From NCBI RefSeq assembly GCF_009727055.1, contig NC_052350.1, forward strand, positions 2,239,395 through 2,303,394: 64,000 bases of DNA. The letters are read 5' to 3'. The position numbers and the translations under genes were made by a program. Origin of the DNA: Benincasa hispida. Lineage: Eukaryota > Streptophyta > Magnoliopsida > Cucurbitales > Cucurbitaceae. Position 1 is the stretch's first letter; every line of letters starts with the position of its first letter. The notes beneath the pieces are model-generated. The model was not told where the DNA came from. It saw only the letters and a list, made by a program, of their open reading frames with translations, and ran no database searches. Positions 23,010 through 35,829 of the stretch are shown piece after piece.

Positions 23010-23440
23010 TGGTCTAAAGTTTCTTGATACAATTTTCATTTGTTCTATAAATTTTGGAATATTACACTTTTAGTTCTTGAGTCTTGATTTTGATTTTAAT
23101 CTAGTCATAGGTTACAAAATGTTACAATTTTATCTTGAAATTTGAGTTTTATTTTAATTTGGTCTTTAAATTTCAAGATTTACACTTTCAGTCTCGATTT
23201 TTTAATTAAATACTTACTTTTTAGTCTTTAGTATTAATTTTTTTAAAATCATTATGAAGTAAATTTTTAAAATTAATTATAATATAGTAAAAATTAATTC
23301 ATTAGAATTCTTTTTAACTAATCAATAAACATTAACACTTAAAATTAAAAGTAAGTATTTAGTAAAAATTTGAAATTAAAATGTAAATCTTGAAATCTAA
23401 GAACCAAATTGAATCAAAATTCAAAATACTGCACATGATA
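23010..23440. mobile_element. Imperfect palindromic element, MITE-like
   Basis: The left half (caagatttacactttcagtc, then aaatacttacttttta near 23210) is mirrored by the right half (aaaagtaagtattta, then gtaaatcttgaaatctaag near 23395). The centre of symmetry is near 23270-23300. Long terminal inverted repeats with no coding capacity suggest a foldback or MITE-type element. Exact ends and target duplications were not resolved. Confidence 0.5.
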
Positions 23441-23689
23441 TACTTTCAATAGAATCTAGCGGTTGAGCTTAGTTGAATGTAAATACCAATATATGGCAGA
23501 AATATGATTTGAGATGAAAAACTATAGACAACTCTCTCCTAAAAATACTAACAGCTACTGAAAATATGAAATTCTTTTAGATAGCTTCCATTATCATAAT
23601 TTTTCTTTCAATCATTTTCCATAATTTCTCTCATTTTAAAACTACAGCAATTTGCTAAACAAAGAGCTTGGTTTACTTAAAAGATGTCT

Positions 23690-23985
23690 TTTTTTTTTTT
23701 TTTTTTTTTTTTCCTGAAAAGATATTATAATTAAAGTGTAGGGTGAAGGAATCGAATCTTAAACTCGAGGTGATAGTATAAATACTATGCTACGCTCTTG
23801 TTGGCTTTTACTCAAAGATGTTGTAAAAAGCTGTAATTGGGGCATAAATTGTGATACCTAAATTTTGGGTTTGAGACAAATTTGGGCTTCCTCAAGATTT
23901 GGGAGAGAAGCCCAAACTTTGGCCCAATTTTAGATTAAATATAAACTTGCTAAATTATGAATTTAACTTATTTTTAGTTCTTTAC

Positions 23986-24016
<31 letters not shown>

Positions 24017-24205
24017 TGTGTTTCAAGTTTCTGACCCTAAATTTCTAGAATGGTAAGAGTGTAGATATTAAATAAAGGCTGAAATTTAAAATTTGTCCCT
24101 TGTACAAAATCATGTGTATATAGTTTTTATTGAAGGCCCCATTTTTTATTCTTAAGATGAATAAAATTGTCTTTTTTTTAAAAAAAAAATATATTATGGT
24201 GTTGT
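23690..24205. other. Intergenic DNA with homopolymer runs
   Basis: Poly-T (about 23690-23712) and poly-A (about 23985-24013) runs, apart from the SINE relic. The poly-A run could be the tail of an old retroposon, but no body is recognisable beside it. Confidence 0.4.
23733..23801 (-). mobile_element. tRNA-derived SINE relic
   Basis: Read on the minus strand, GAGCGTAGCATAGTA resembles a pol III A box, and AAGATTCGATTCC, about 35 bases later, a B box (GGTTCGANTCC). The sequence between (cctcgagttt) resembles that of plant tRNA-derived SINEs. No tail or target duplication was established. Confidence 0.4.
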
Positions 24206-24207
24206 TG

Positions 24208-24507
24208 GGTAACCATTTGGTTTTTGATTTTTGTTTTTGAAAAATAAGCTTATAGACGTTACTTCCATTTTCAAATTTTTTTCTTTGTTACCTATTTTTT
24301 ACGAATGATTTTACAAAACCAAGCCAAATTTTAAAAACTAACCAGAAGAGTTTTTTAAAATTTGTTTTTTGGTTTTAGAATTTGGTTAAGAATTCAAGTA
24401 TTACATTTAAGAAAATTGTAAATCATGGTAAAAAATTGAGAGAAATAAACTTAATTTTCAAAAACTATAAACAAAAAAAAAAAAAAATAGTTACCAAATG
24501 AGATCTA
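24208..24507 (+). mobile_element. MITE, about 300 bp, first of two copies
   Basis: The ends are inverted: ggtaaccatttggtttttg on the left and an A-rich end finishing atagttaccaaatgag on the right. The interior includes aagcttatagacgttacttcc and aaaccaagccaaattttaaa. The reverse complement of this interior is found at 27208-27502, so the family has at least two copies here. No coding capacity. Confidence 0.75.
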
Positions 24508-25029
24508 AAGTATAATAGTTCGACATGTTTAGGTTGAGTTAAAAATAACCCTCAAACTTTGAAATAGTTTTTTTTAAAAAAATTAAATGAAATTTATTTA
24601 TTTTTTTTAACCACAACTCAAGTCACCTCCTTCTCGAGGTTGGGTGCCTTTATATTGGATTCTATAAGTTTGGATGAAAGGATTAATAAAGTATATGATA
24701 TTCTATATTGTATGATAATATTCATTATTTTATAATTTTCTTACCCAAGTTTTCATTCTTAATTAATACGACAAAACTGAATATTGACCTCCAAATAAAT
24801 AGTTTGTTTCCATGATTGGATGGTTTTAAATATCAATTCAAATGCAATAGGTGGTTCCGTGCATTTAAATGAATTTGTCCAAAGTGCCAAAGTTGCTATC
24901 AACTTTGAAAATGAATAATCAATAATGGTGCCATGTGGGTCTCAGTATATATATATATATACTTTCAAAATAAGAAAAATAGAAAAAAAATTATAATTCT
25001 CTTTTTCCTTTTAGTGATCTTTCACTATA

Positions 25030-25445
25030 GTGGAAATGGTTCAGTTCAATTCGATTTGGTGGTCAAACTGAATCGAACAAAAAATTTTAAAATTTCTATA
25101 CGTGAAACCGAACCAATTTATTGGTTCAAATCGAATCGAACCGAACCACATATATGGTTCGATTTGGTTTTAAATTCCATTTCCGTATTTTTAAAAATAT
25201 GTATATATTCTTTTAAAAATTAAAAAGCGATTCGGTTCGTTTTTTTAAAAAAAATTCGGTTGTATTCTTTTTGTAAAACATATATATATAAAAGTTAAAA
25301 ACGGTTGAATTCGGTTTTCGAAATTAAAACCGTATTAATTCAGTTTCAAAATTTCTTTAAACCAGATTGAACCGCATTTTTAAGTTTGATCAAGTTTTCG
25401 ATTTAGTTTTGAGAAACGGTTCGGTTTTTGTAGTTTGAATGGTGG
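25030..25445. repeat. GGTTCGGTT-rich degenerate repeat
   Basis: Words such as ggttcgatttgg, cgaatcgaaccgaacc and aacggttcggttttt recur on both strands over about 400 bp, giving many short potential stems. Low-complexity sequence of this kind is common in plants; no gene is visible. Confidence 0.7.
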
Positions 25446-27207
25446 CCCCTACCTCTCATCATCATTTATAATTGATAGGGCACAATTATTTACCATTGTT
25501 TTAACACAATAAGAATGAGAAGATTCAAACTACAGATTTTTGAACTACGCTCGCTTTGATATAATTTAAAACATTTACATAGTTTTTCTCCTTTTACTGT
25601 TGTACCCAAAAAAAAAAAAAAAAAAAACCCCTTTCTTATAGACATATTGAAGAATTGTCTATACACATAAAATCAAAATTATTGACACAGTCTTTTCTTA
25701 ACATCCAGGTAAAAAAGAGAATCTTTTGTGGATAAGAAATCAGATGGTAAAGACTTTTTATTTTTCTTTATAAATAAAAATGAGTGTTACCAAAAAAGAT
25801 GTTGGTGTCTATATGTATCATAAAGTCTTTGACAAAAATACTTTAGGTAAGAGTACAACCATAAAAGGATCATTTACCCTTTTATTTAAAGCATGTGTTG
25901 TATATGACGTGTATAATTAGCTCTCTTATGATTTATGAGGCTTATTAAGTTTAATGTATTTATCTTACCTTATTTTATTGAGAAGAGTACTTATCTTATT
26001 GAATTAAATAATGTTACATACTATTTTGAAGTATGATGTTATTTATTTATCGTGTGGATAATTTTTTTCATAATATAATTTTATTATATATTTGTGATAT
26101 TACTTTGGAAGACTTTTGTAGTTGGGAAGATCTTTTAAATTTGACGAGAGATCTCATTAAGGGCAATATGAAGAAGAAAAATAAGTGGTGGATTGGGAAG
26201 GCAAAGAGGTGGTTTTGACTTTGGAAGGTAATTAATAGAATGGGCCATGGTGTTCCATGTTACACCCAATTATCAAGAGTCTAGGTCAACTTTGGTGTGT
26301 ACATCGGTATTGCCTTTAATTTTATTTGGTATAAACAGTAAAATTTCTAAGCCATAGGCTCATAAATGTGAGAAAAGAAATAAATTTATTGAAACTAAAT
26401 CCTATTTTAGCGTTAGATTTTGGTAAAATATTAGAAAAATAATGGTTCAAAACGTTTGATGGACTCCAAACACTATAAAAAAAAAAAAAAAAGGTTATGA
26501 CTTTGATTTCAATTCGTCTCAATTTAAAGCACTTAATTTGGTTTTCTAGTTCGGTTGTATGAGTGGATAATACTTTGAAAGAGTGCCCTTGTTATTGGAA
26601 ACAGAAAGAAATTTTTATGTGATTGTAATAATTTTTCATATAGTAAAATTTCTAGTTTATAGTTCTTTTCTCCCATTCGGAATTTTACCACATTAATTTT
26701 TGTGTTCTTAGTATTTATTATTATTATTATTATTATTATTTTTGCATATACCTGTAATAGAAGGGAGAGGATTTTGCCAACGTTTAATTCATTCTTTGTT
26801 TACCAAATGAAATCTTATTTTAATCTCTGTGTTTTTAATTTTTGTCTATTTTTCTTTATTTTTGAAACGTAAAGTTTGAATTTGATAACCTATAGTTTAA
26901 AGTTTTATTATTTTGGCTACTATAATTTCATCAAAGGGTTCATTTTGATTGAAGTGTCTATAAGAAAAGATTAAGCGGAAGCTTATAAATGTACTTTTAA
27001 ATTAGCATACATGAAATCATTTATAATTACATAGAAGATTTAAGATATGATTGTTACCATTTTTTCATCATGGACCTTAAAATTGTTTTTGTTCTTTCAA
27101 AACGTAAATTTGGTAACCTATATCTTTAAATTTTATTTATTTGGGTCATTATACATATACTTGGATCAAAATGTTCATTTTTTTTTTTAAATGAATGTTT
27201 AAGACCT
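25446..27207. other. AT-rich intergenic DNA
   Basis: No recognised gene. It holds an ATT microsatellite (about 26713-26742) and several A runs. A 61-codon frame at 26033-26218 with no known relatives is probably chance. Confidence 0.5.
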
Positions 27208-27502
27208 CGTTTGGTAATCATTGGATTTTTTTTTTTTTTTTTTTTGAAATTTAAGTTGATTTCATCCATATTTATAACAATGATTTGCATCTCTTCTAAG
27301 TACAATAGTTGAGTTCTTAACCAAATTCCAAAAACAAAAATAACTTTTTAAAAGCTACTCCTTTTAGTTCTCAAATTTTGGCTTGGTTTTTTAAACAATT
27401 GCTAAAAAGTAGATAACAAAAGAAGAAATTTGGAAGTAGAAGTAATATCTATAAGCTTAATTTTTAAAAACAAAAAACAAAATAGTTACCAAATATGATC
27501 TA
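27208..27502 (-). mobile_element. MITE, about 300 bp, second copy, opposite orientation
   Basis: Reading the minus strand, aagcttatagatattacttc and aaaccaagccaaaatttgag match the first copy at 24208-24507. The ends are tttggtaatcattgg and tagttaccaaatatgatc. The two copies flank 2.7 kb in inverted orientation. Confidence 0.75.
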
Positions 27503-27705
27503 AACTTTTCATTTTTTTAAAAAAATTATTTTGAATAGCATTGTTTTATTTTCAAAAGGATAAAAGTTATGTTTGAATTTTACAACTAAAAAAAAGTTTT
27601 AAATAAAAAATTTAAAATTAAAAAGGTCAAACAAAAATACAATTTAATTAAACCAATATAACTTTTATCCTTAATAGTTGACTTTTTTTTTATTTTTCAT
27701 CGTGC

Positions 27706-27786
27706 AAAAGATTTAATTTCATTAGGGGATTGAACTGTAGACCTCAAAGAAAATCAAATCAATTATGTTTGAGCTAAGTTCACTTT
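27706..27786 (-). mobile_element. tRNA-derived SINE relic
   Basis: On the minus strand gaacttagctcaaacataa resembles an A box and cagttcaatcccc a B box, about 35 bases apart, as in plant tRNA-derived SINEs. Degenerate. Confidence 0.4.
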
Positions 27787-27928
27787 AGCAAAATATATCG
27801 AATTTAAATGACTTGATACATTTTACCAAATTTTGAATTAATTATACCCAAATTTTTTAGTATATTACAATTTAACATTCTATAATTAGAAAAGAGTGCA
27901 TGCACAAACCTTCTTTTAATATTTGAAT

Positions 27929-28307
27929 TATTATAAATATTATGATAATAGATGTTCTTTCTTAATATCCATTGACCATGTGTTATGCCTCCATTTTCCA
28001 AAGTGTTGTGCATGTGTCTCAATGTTACACATTATTAGTGTTCATATAATTCACCTCCTACTTGCCAAAATGACTATAAATAATGATATTTGGTGGGTTT
28101 TGGAAAACACATATTGGACAAATTCCATGAAAATTGGATAAAGTAGAGAATTTAGAGAAATTTCTTATTTTATATTTTGCTAATTTAATTAATTTATATA
28201 TATATATATCATGTTTAATTTATTTTATTATCATATTATATTATATTCATTTAATATTATATTTTATTGGTATTCGTTTTTTCGTTGCGTTTCTCAAGTT
28301 CACAACA
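27929..28307 (+). mobile_element. 5' LTR of the second copia family
   Basis: 379 bp, matching the 3' LTR at 34795-35172 and the LTR at 39959-40341. Shared blocks include tattataaatatta at the start, ccattgaccatgtgt, tttggtgggttttgga and tattggtat near the end, closing at cacaaca. The flanking pentamers (TGAAT left, TAAAT right of the 3' LTR) agree at four of five bases. Confidence 0.88.
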
Positions 28308-28309
28308 CG

Positions 28310-28326
28310 TTATTAGCACGAGCTCC
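28310..28326 (+). promoter_or_regulatory. Primer-binding site of the second copia element
   Basis: ttattagcacgagctcc follows the 5' LTR by two bases. It lies where the primer-binding site must be and resembles the TTATCAGCACGAGC-type site of some plant copia elements, which prime from an internal part of initiator tRNA rather than its 3' end. That comparison is from memory. Confidence 0.5.
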
Positions 28327-28539
28327 TATTGTTTTCCCCGCTAAAGATAGGTTCTAAAAGTATGTCAGTTTTCCCCTCTTCGTTATAATTAATAAATTTA
28401 ATGTTATTTTGCATTAATATCTATAAAAATTCTAATATAAATATAATATTTTGTAATAGTGTTACTATGGAAATATCATAACATTAGAATTTGTAGCGTT
28501 TTATATTAATGGTAATAATTATTCGTCATTAGTGCTTGA

Positions 28540-31463
28540 TGTCAAAATACACTTGGATGCCAAAAAAATGTGATCATCAGAAAATAATTTTTCTTCCTAA
28601 AGCTTGTCGTAAATGGATGTACTTGATGCTCCAAAATTTTAAATCAATAGGTTAAAGAAGACATTTTCTACATGTCTCGAATACACTCCTGCAACAACAA
28701 TATTGAGAAAAAGGTTTTAAACAATATTCTAAATCAATTTCTTATCTTCTCGTGGCCAAACAAAATAACGAGTTATTGATAAAAAATCATGAATCTCGAC
28801 CAACTGAAACAACATCATTCCCTGAAGTGAATGCTGTGAATTTTAATAATAATTGTGGTCGAGGTCATGGTTGTGTCCGTGGCAGAAGAAGAAATAATTA
28901 TTATTTTCGTGGTGGTCGTTTTAATCATTCAAATTTCAAAAGAATCACACAAAACTATGATCACAAAAAAAAAAAAAAATCCACAAAATAAGAGTTCAAA
29001 AGTGTTAAAAATAAATGCTTCTGATGCGGAATGACTGGACAAAAATGTAGAAGCAAATTTTGCATACCAGGATAATGATATATTTGACCAATCCCATATG
29101 ACAAATTTAGATGTGACAGACTTCTTTAAATCTCCTGAAGAGAAAGTCGGCAGAATTGATAGAACATTAAGTGTTTTCTTTTGACTTTGAAAATATCTAA
29201 ACTTGTTTTTTTTATTCATCTCCATGTTTTATTTTCTTCTTAGTAGATGTTAACATTTCTATATTTCAAATATTTTTTTCTTATTGTAATTTTTTTCTTT
29301 TAATGAAGAAACCTGGATCATTTTCATATGTTGGGTGACTAAAAAATGAGTTAAGAAGATTTATGTCTGGCAGACAGTGCAATTACACACACAATACTTA
29401 CAAGTAAAAAATAATTTTCAAAACTGGCAATGCTGGAAGCAAAAGTCAATACAATATCAGGTTCTGCAAATCTAATTGAAGGGATTGGAAAAGCAAAATA
29501 TTATTTTATCTAGAGGAACAACATTTACAATTGACAATGCATTGTTCTCTAGTCAATTAAAGAGAAATCTACTTAGTTCTAAAGATATATGTTGCAATAG
29601 TTATCATACTGAGTCTGATAGAAAGACTAATATGGAGTATCTTTATATCATATCTACTGTCTCATATGAAAAACGTATATTGAAAGAGTTATCTTCTAGA
29701 TTATATTATACTCATATACGAGTAATTGAAACATATGAAAAAATAAACCTGAAGTTCATGAATCCAGACATATTTATAATTTGGCATGACCAATTGGGTT
29801 ATCCAGGATCTATAATGATGAGAAGAATTATTGAGATTTCAAATGGACATCCATTGAAGAGCCAAAAGATTCTTTAATCCAATGAATTAACATGTGATGC
29901 TTGCTCTCAAGGCAAATTAATCATTAGACCATCACTAGTCAAAGTGGGGATTAAATCACCTGCGTTTTTAGAACAAATTCATGATGATATATATGGATTT
30001 ATTAACCTACTAAGTGGGTCATTTAGATATTTTATGGTATTAATAGACGCATCCAGCAAATGGTTACATGTGTGCTTATTATCCAGTCGAAATCTTGCAT
30101 TTGCAAGATTACTTACACAAATAATTAAGTTAAGAGTACAATTTTCTGATTATACAATTAAAACCATTCGTCTTGATAATGCTGGTGAATTTACATCCCA
30201 AGCTTTTGATAATTATTGTATGTCAATTGGGATATGTGTTGAATATCTTGTAGTTCATGTTCATACACAAAATGGTTTAGCAGAATCTTTTATAAAACGT
30301 TTGCAGTTAATTGCTAGACCATTGCTTATGAGAGCTAAGCTTCCTACATTTGTATGAAGACATGTTATTTCGCATGCAATGTCACTTGTACACATTAGGC
30401 CATTTATCATAAGTACTCACCATTACAATTAGCTTATGGCTATGAGCCAAATATTTCCCATATGAGAATTTTTGGATGTGTAGTATATGTTCAAATTGCT
30501 CCACCACAACGTACTAAGATGGGTCATCAAAGGAAGTTAGGAATATATATTAGATATGATTCCCCACCAATTATTAAATATTTTGAACCCGTAATGGGCG
30601 ATTTATTTACTGCACGGTTTGCTGATTGTCATTTTAATGAGACAAAATTTCCAATGTTAAGGGGAAGAAGTTAAGAAGTTAAAAAAAGAATTACATGGAA
30701 TACATCGTTATTGTCTCATTTAGATTCCCGTAAGAATCAATGTGAACCTAAAATTCAGAAGATAATTCATTTGCAAACTATAGCAAATCAGCTACCAGAT
30801 GCATTTATAGAGGTAAAGAAAGTAACTAAATCACATATATCAACTTCAAATATCCCATTGAAAATTGATATTTCAACACAGCAACTTGTCATTAATGAGT
30901 TTGGAACACGCCATAAGCATGGTATACCAGTGGGTTCCAAAGATAAAAATCATTGAAAAAGAAAAATAATTAATAGTAAAAAAGGGCTTGGTTGAGGATG
31001 TAAATATCCATGAAGAAATATTTGACATGACTAGTGAGCAAAGTGAAATACCTAAAGATAATAATGAGATTTCCATAAACTATGTCATGACAGAAAAAAG
31101 ATGGAACCGAACTCATCTAATTATTGACAATATTTTTGCGTATAATATTGCTCTTGATATTATATCTAAAAATGAGGATTCCGAACCAAAATATGTTAAA
31201 CAATGTTGACATAGAAAAGATTGACTTCAGTGGAAAGAATCAATCGAGGCTAAACTAAACTCACTGTCAAAATTTCAGTTTTTAGACTAGTAGTCTAAAC
31301 ACCAAAAGGTGTCAAACTTGTGGGATATAAATGAGTATTTGTGAGGAAAAGAAATGAAAATAATATGGTCATACAATATAAAGCAGGACTAGTTGCACAA
31401 GATTTCTCACAAGGACCTAGTATTGATTATGAAGAGACGTATTCTCCAGTGGTGGATGCAAAT
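28540..31463 (+). pseudogene. Copia gag-protease-integrase remnant, second family (5' part)
   Basis: Broken frames in order: gag scraps (28550-28740); a basic Arg/Gly/Asn-rich gag tail (28752-28991); a pre-integrase stretch (29476-29877, with LKRNLLS and WHDQLGYPG); the CDACSQGK zinc half (29895); an integrase core (29944-30357, with LIDASSKW, RLDNAGEF and NGLAESFIK, the last matching the usual NG-x-AE box); and the linker (30462-31209, with MRIFGCVVYV). The start of RT (AGLVAQDFSQGPSIDYEETYSPVVDA) ends at 31463, where a solo LTR interrupts. Multiple stops make it inactive. Confidence 0.9.
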
Positions 31464-33326
31464 TGAAGGACTCGTGAGGTCACCTGCGGAAGCGGGGATT
31501 GTTTCCAATTTTCAAAATCACAAAATTAAGATACATAGAACATAAATTATGCATTATAAACAGAATTTTACAACATACTTTTTAGAAAAGGAAGAAGGGT
31601 TAGAAATTAAATACCCTTGAAGCCAAAATCTTCACGAAATCCCTTCCAATTGATCATGAACTCTCCAATTCTCCTTGAACCAAAAACAAAAGTCCAAGAT
31701 GGCCCCCCACCAAAAGGTAATCCTCTGTATTCTTCTTTGGTAGAGAATCAAAAAGTAGGTGTGGGCTTTATTTGTTTTTAAGAGAGAGAAAAATTTCCCT
31801 AGAAGAATTACGGTGGGAGATCAAAATCACACAGACTGTCTGTGTTCTCTCGTGAGGAAGATGATGAATACATAAAAAAAAAAAAAAAATCCCAGATTTT
31901 TCTACGATTATGAGTAATTAAGAGAAATAAAGGCCAGAGAGTTGCCTTGATTTAAATTTAAATTATATATATATATATATATATACACGTATGATAACTA
32001 CCTTATCATATAGTATATATTAAAATATATGTTATATAAAAAATAATATATAACCTATAGTTTTTACATTGTATAAAATACAATATAACCTATAGTTTGA
32101 ATTTGCTCAATCAATCGTGATATTTAATATAAATCACATTTATACTAAATTTAATTACATGAATCCAATTCATATAATTAGTATTTGAATCATATTCAAA
32201 TATTTAATTCCTCTCAAAATAAACTTTATATTATAATGTAAAAAATACATTATATTAATCATATCACAAATAATTAATTTAAATTAATTATATCATATAT
32301 AATTAATACCCTCAATTAATTTGAAGAATTCAAACTAATCCAAAATTAATTAGCAATAATCCTAGTTGAGCTACAGAGGGGACCTTATGGACATGTTGAT
32401 TGAAGGTCCAATAGTACTTGAATAATTAATTAAACTCTTTTAATGAAATTACTTAACATCTATTAACTACCAGTCACTCCACTAAAGACCAACAGTTGCA
32501 CTTTTCGCACTACAAATATATTTCTGTGTCCATTGGATATAATCAGACAATAATGTGATGACCCTTCACAAATTGCTCATAAGTACAGCTAGGCCAAAAT
32601 TACCGTTTTGCCCCTATAGTTACATCTAATTCCTTAAGTACTACTGATCTCTCTAAATAACAATAAATCATAGTCCAACTATGACCAAACCCCCCTCGGG
32701 TCAAGAGAGGGTGTGATGCCGACATTAGGAAAAAAGTGAATTCGTTATGTTCCCAACCCTCTAATAAGACGAATCCCCAAAATGGTAGACATATTGAGTT
32801 AGTGATCTCGCCACTCTCATCTATGCAAATCAAAGGACCGCCTTCATAGGCTGGAGTTCACAACTCACTCAGGACACAGGTCATGTCACCTATGGTCATC
32901 TTGGTGAAATGTAGGTCTCTATTATTAATGGCTTTATATAATGAGACTATTCATTTTGTGGTCTGATCTTATACAAACCCTTTTGTATAGAACACCCCGC
33001 TTACATGTCTCTACATAAATGATCAGGATCAAATCATTTGTAGAATTTTACAGCAATTGTAACATCTATAAAGTGGGTTGTATTCATAGTGACACTAGGA
33101 TAAGGTACCCAACTTTATCATCTACTACAGACCATTTAGGTTATCACTTAAACATGATCCACATGTACGTCTCTACATACATGTTTAAGCTATAGAAGAT
33201 AACATTAGATGTTATTTTATTGGTTTTATGGGTTAGAGCTACTAAATATTGAAAAATAAATAAATTATTTATACAATACAATTACAAACTACAGGACCCA
33301 CGAGATTTTGGGCATCAACCCCAACA
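31464..33326 (-). mobile_element. Solo LTR of the long-LTR family inside copia RT
   Basis: 1863 bp in reverse orientation. The plus-strand right end ccccaaca is the complement of the TGTTGGGG start of the family LTRs, and the left end tgaagga is the complement of their TCCTTCA ends. Internal blocks (for example ggtccagtcttatacaaac-like sequence near 32960) match in reverse. The copia RT frame resumes immediately after it (TLRYLIGLTVYENLDMH). Flanking pentamers (CAAAT and TTACA) do not match, so the target duplication is missing or decayed. It contains an (AT)n run near 31963-31985. Confidence 0.85.
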
Positions 33327-34794
33327 TTACACTAAGATATTTAATTGGTCTGACTGTGTATGAAAATCTGGACATGCATCTTGATCTCTTGATAATGATA
33401 TTTAAATGAGAAACCTAGAAGGATTTAAGGTACTTGAAACGTATAAATCAAATTAAAGAGAATTGTATTCAATAAAGTTATAGAGATCATTATATGGATT
33501 GAAATAATCAAGACGAATGTGGTACAATCGCTTGAGTAGATATTTGTTTAATAAGGATATCAAAACAATCAAATATGTCCATGTGTTTTTATAAAGAAAT
33601 GACAGTCAGGATTTTGCTATTATTATTGTATATGTTGATGATTTAAATATAATTGGAACTCCTAAAGAGCTTTCAAAGGCAATAGAATATCTTAAGAAAG
33701 AATTTGAGATGAAGGATCTAGCATATCTTAAAAACAAAATTTTGCCTTGGCTTACAAATTAAGCATTTAACATATGAAATATTTGTTCATCAGTCAACTT
33801 ATATAGGAAAAATTTTCAAAAGGTTCTATATGGAAAAAAATACATCCACTGAACATTCCAATGGAAGTTCGTTCACTAGATGTGAAGAAAGATATATTTC
33901 GATCTCGAGACGATAATGAAGAACTTCTTGGTCCTAAAATACCATATCTTAGTGCAATTGATGCACTTATGTATCTTGTTAATAATACAAGACTAGATGT
34001 TGCATTTTCAATAAATTTATTAGCAAGATATAGTTCTTCTCTAACAAAAAGAAATTGAAACGAAATTAAGCATATACCCGTTATCTTCGAGGAACGATTG
34101 ATATAGATTATTTTTATTCAAATAAATCAAATTTTGATCTAGTTGGTTATGCAGATTCTGGATATTTATATGATCCACACAAAGCTAGACCTCAAATAGG
34201 TTATCTATTCACATGTGGAGGAATTTTTGTATCATGGTGGTCGATGAAATAGACCATAATAACTATTTTCTCAAATCATGGTGAAATTCTTGCAATTCAC
34301 GAGCCTAGTCGAGAATGTATATGACTAAGAACAATGACAACACATTCGTGAAACATGTGGTTTGTCTTCTAATACAAATCTTCCAACAATATTATACGAA
34401 GACAACACAACATGTATATCCCAAATCAAATGAGAATATATTAAAGGAGATAGAAAAAAACATATTTCATCAAAACTTTTCTACAATCATGATCTTGAAG
34501 AAAATGGCAACATCATTGTAGAACAAATTTTTTCGAAAGATAACCCGATAGATTTATTTACAAAGGCATTACCTATCACAATATTTGAAAAACTGGTGCA
34601 CAACATTGAAATGCGGCGACTTAGAGATCTCAAGTGATGTTTCCATGAGGGGAAGTAAATACACTTTTTAGAAGTATAAATTATATGAAATATATACTCT
34701 TTTCCCTTCACTAGGATTTTTTTTCCATTGGGTTTTTTTCCTAGTAAGGTTTTAACGAGACATATTTCATATATATAATGAACATAAGGGGGAG
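33327..34794 (+). pseudogene. Copia RT-RNase H remnant, second family (3' part)
   Basis: Continues the RT interrupted at 31463. TVYENLDMH follows the junction, IIVYVDDLNIIG (YVDD box) lies near 33630, and an open piece at 33861-34058 has RLDVAFSINLLARYSS. An RNase H part follows (YADSGYLYDPHKARPQIGYL near 34150, then FVSWWSMK). Stops and frameshifts occur throughout. The polypurine tract aagggggag (about 34785-34794) directly precedes the 3' LTR. Confidence 0.88.
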
Positions 34795-35172
34795 TATTAT
34801 AAATATTATGATAATAGATGCCCATTAGATGATCATGCTTAATGTCCATTGACCATGTGTTATGCCCTAATTTCCCAAAATGTTGTCCATGTGTCTCAAC
34901 ATTACACATTGTCCATGTAATCCACTCAAACTGCTTGTAAATAGTAGCATTTGGTGGGTTTTGGAAGACACATATATTGAACAAATTCTATGAAAATTGA
35001 AGAAAGTGGAGAATCCAAAGAAGTTTCTTATTTTATATTTTGTTAATTTAATTTTTTTTATTTATATATTAGGGTTAATTTACTTTAATATTTATTTATT
35101 TATTATCTATATTATTTTATATTATATTTTATTGGTATCTGTATTCCCGTTGTGTTCCTCAATTTCATAACA
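34795..35172 (+). mobile_element. 3' LTR of the second copia family, copy 1
   Basis: 378 bp starting tattataaatattatg and ending cataaca. It differs from the 5' LTR at a clearly visible number of bases and indels, so the insertion is not recent. Confidence 0.88.
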
Positions 35173-35829
35173 TAAATATGATTTTGAATATATGTCAAAG
35201 ATGCAACCATTTTAGTCTTAAACTTTGAAATTCATCCCATTATAAATTTGCAACTTAAACATGAATAAATGTTGCAATATTAGTAGTAGACTTTAGAGAC
35301 TTTTGCAAATTTAGCCCTCTAATGAGTTTTAGCCTCAAATATAGTTTAAAAAAAAATGTGTTCTCTTATACATTAAATGAATATTATAAAACATATATAC
35401 AATATGAATAGATCAATTTTTAGAGAATAAATGACAGTAGAGTCAAGAAATTTATGACAAATTTTGACGAATTAATTTCTGTATTAGTCATGAAAGTTAT
35501 TATTATCCAAAACTTTATTTTATTAAAATCAATAAGCAAAAATTCTACATTGTTATCTTTTTAGTAAGTAAATCAATAAAGATCAAATCAAAAGTAAAAA
35601 TTTAACACTTATTTAAATTTAGATTCTGATTCCATGAAATTGAAAGTTTAGATTTAACAAACAATAGAATTTGATAAGCTAATGATAAAAAATGATTATT
35701 TTTTTTAAAAAGTAAAATAGTTTTTAAATATCTAATTTCAAATGAAGTAGTAGATGTCAATTTTTCTAGCACGACAACTATGATGATGAGAAATCGAATT
35801 GTCTACTTTAGAAAGAAAGGTCTGATTCC
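35173..35829 (+). repeat. Duplicated flank, copy 1
   Basis: This non-element sequence downstream of the 3' LTR is repeated at 40342-40985. Shared blocks include ttagtcttaaactttgaaattcat, tttgcaaatttagccctctaatgag and gtagtagatgtcaatttttctagc. Sharing of flank as well as element shows a segmental duplication, not two independent insertions. Confidence 0.9.
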
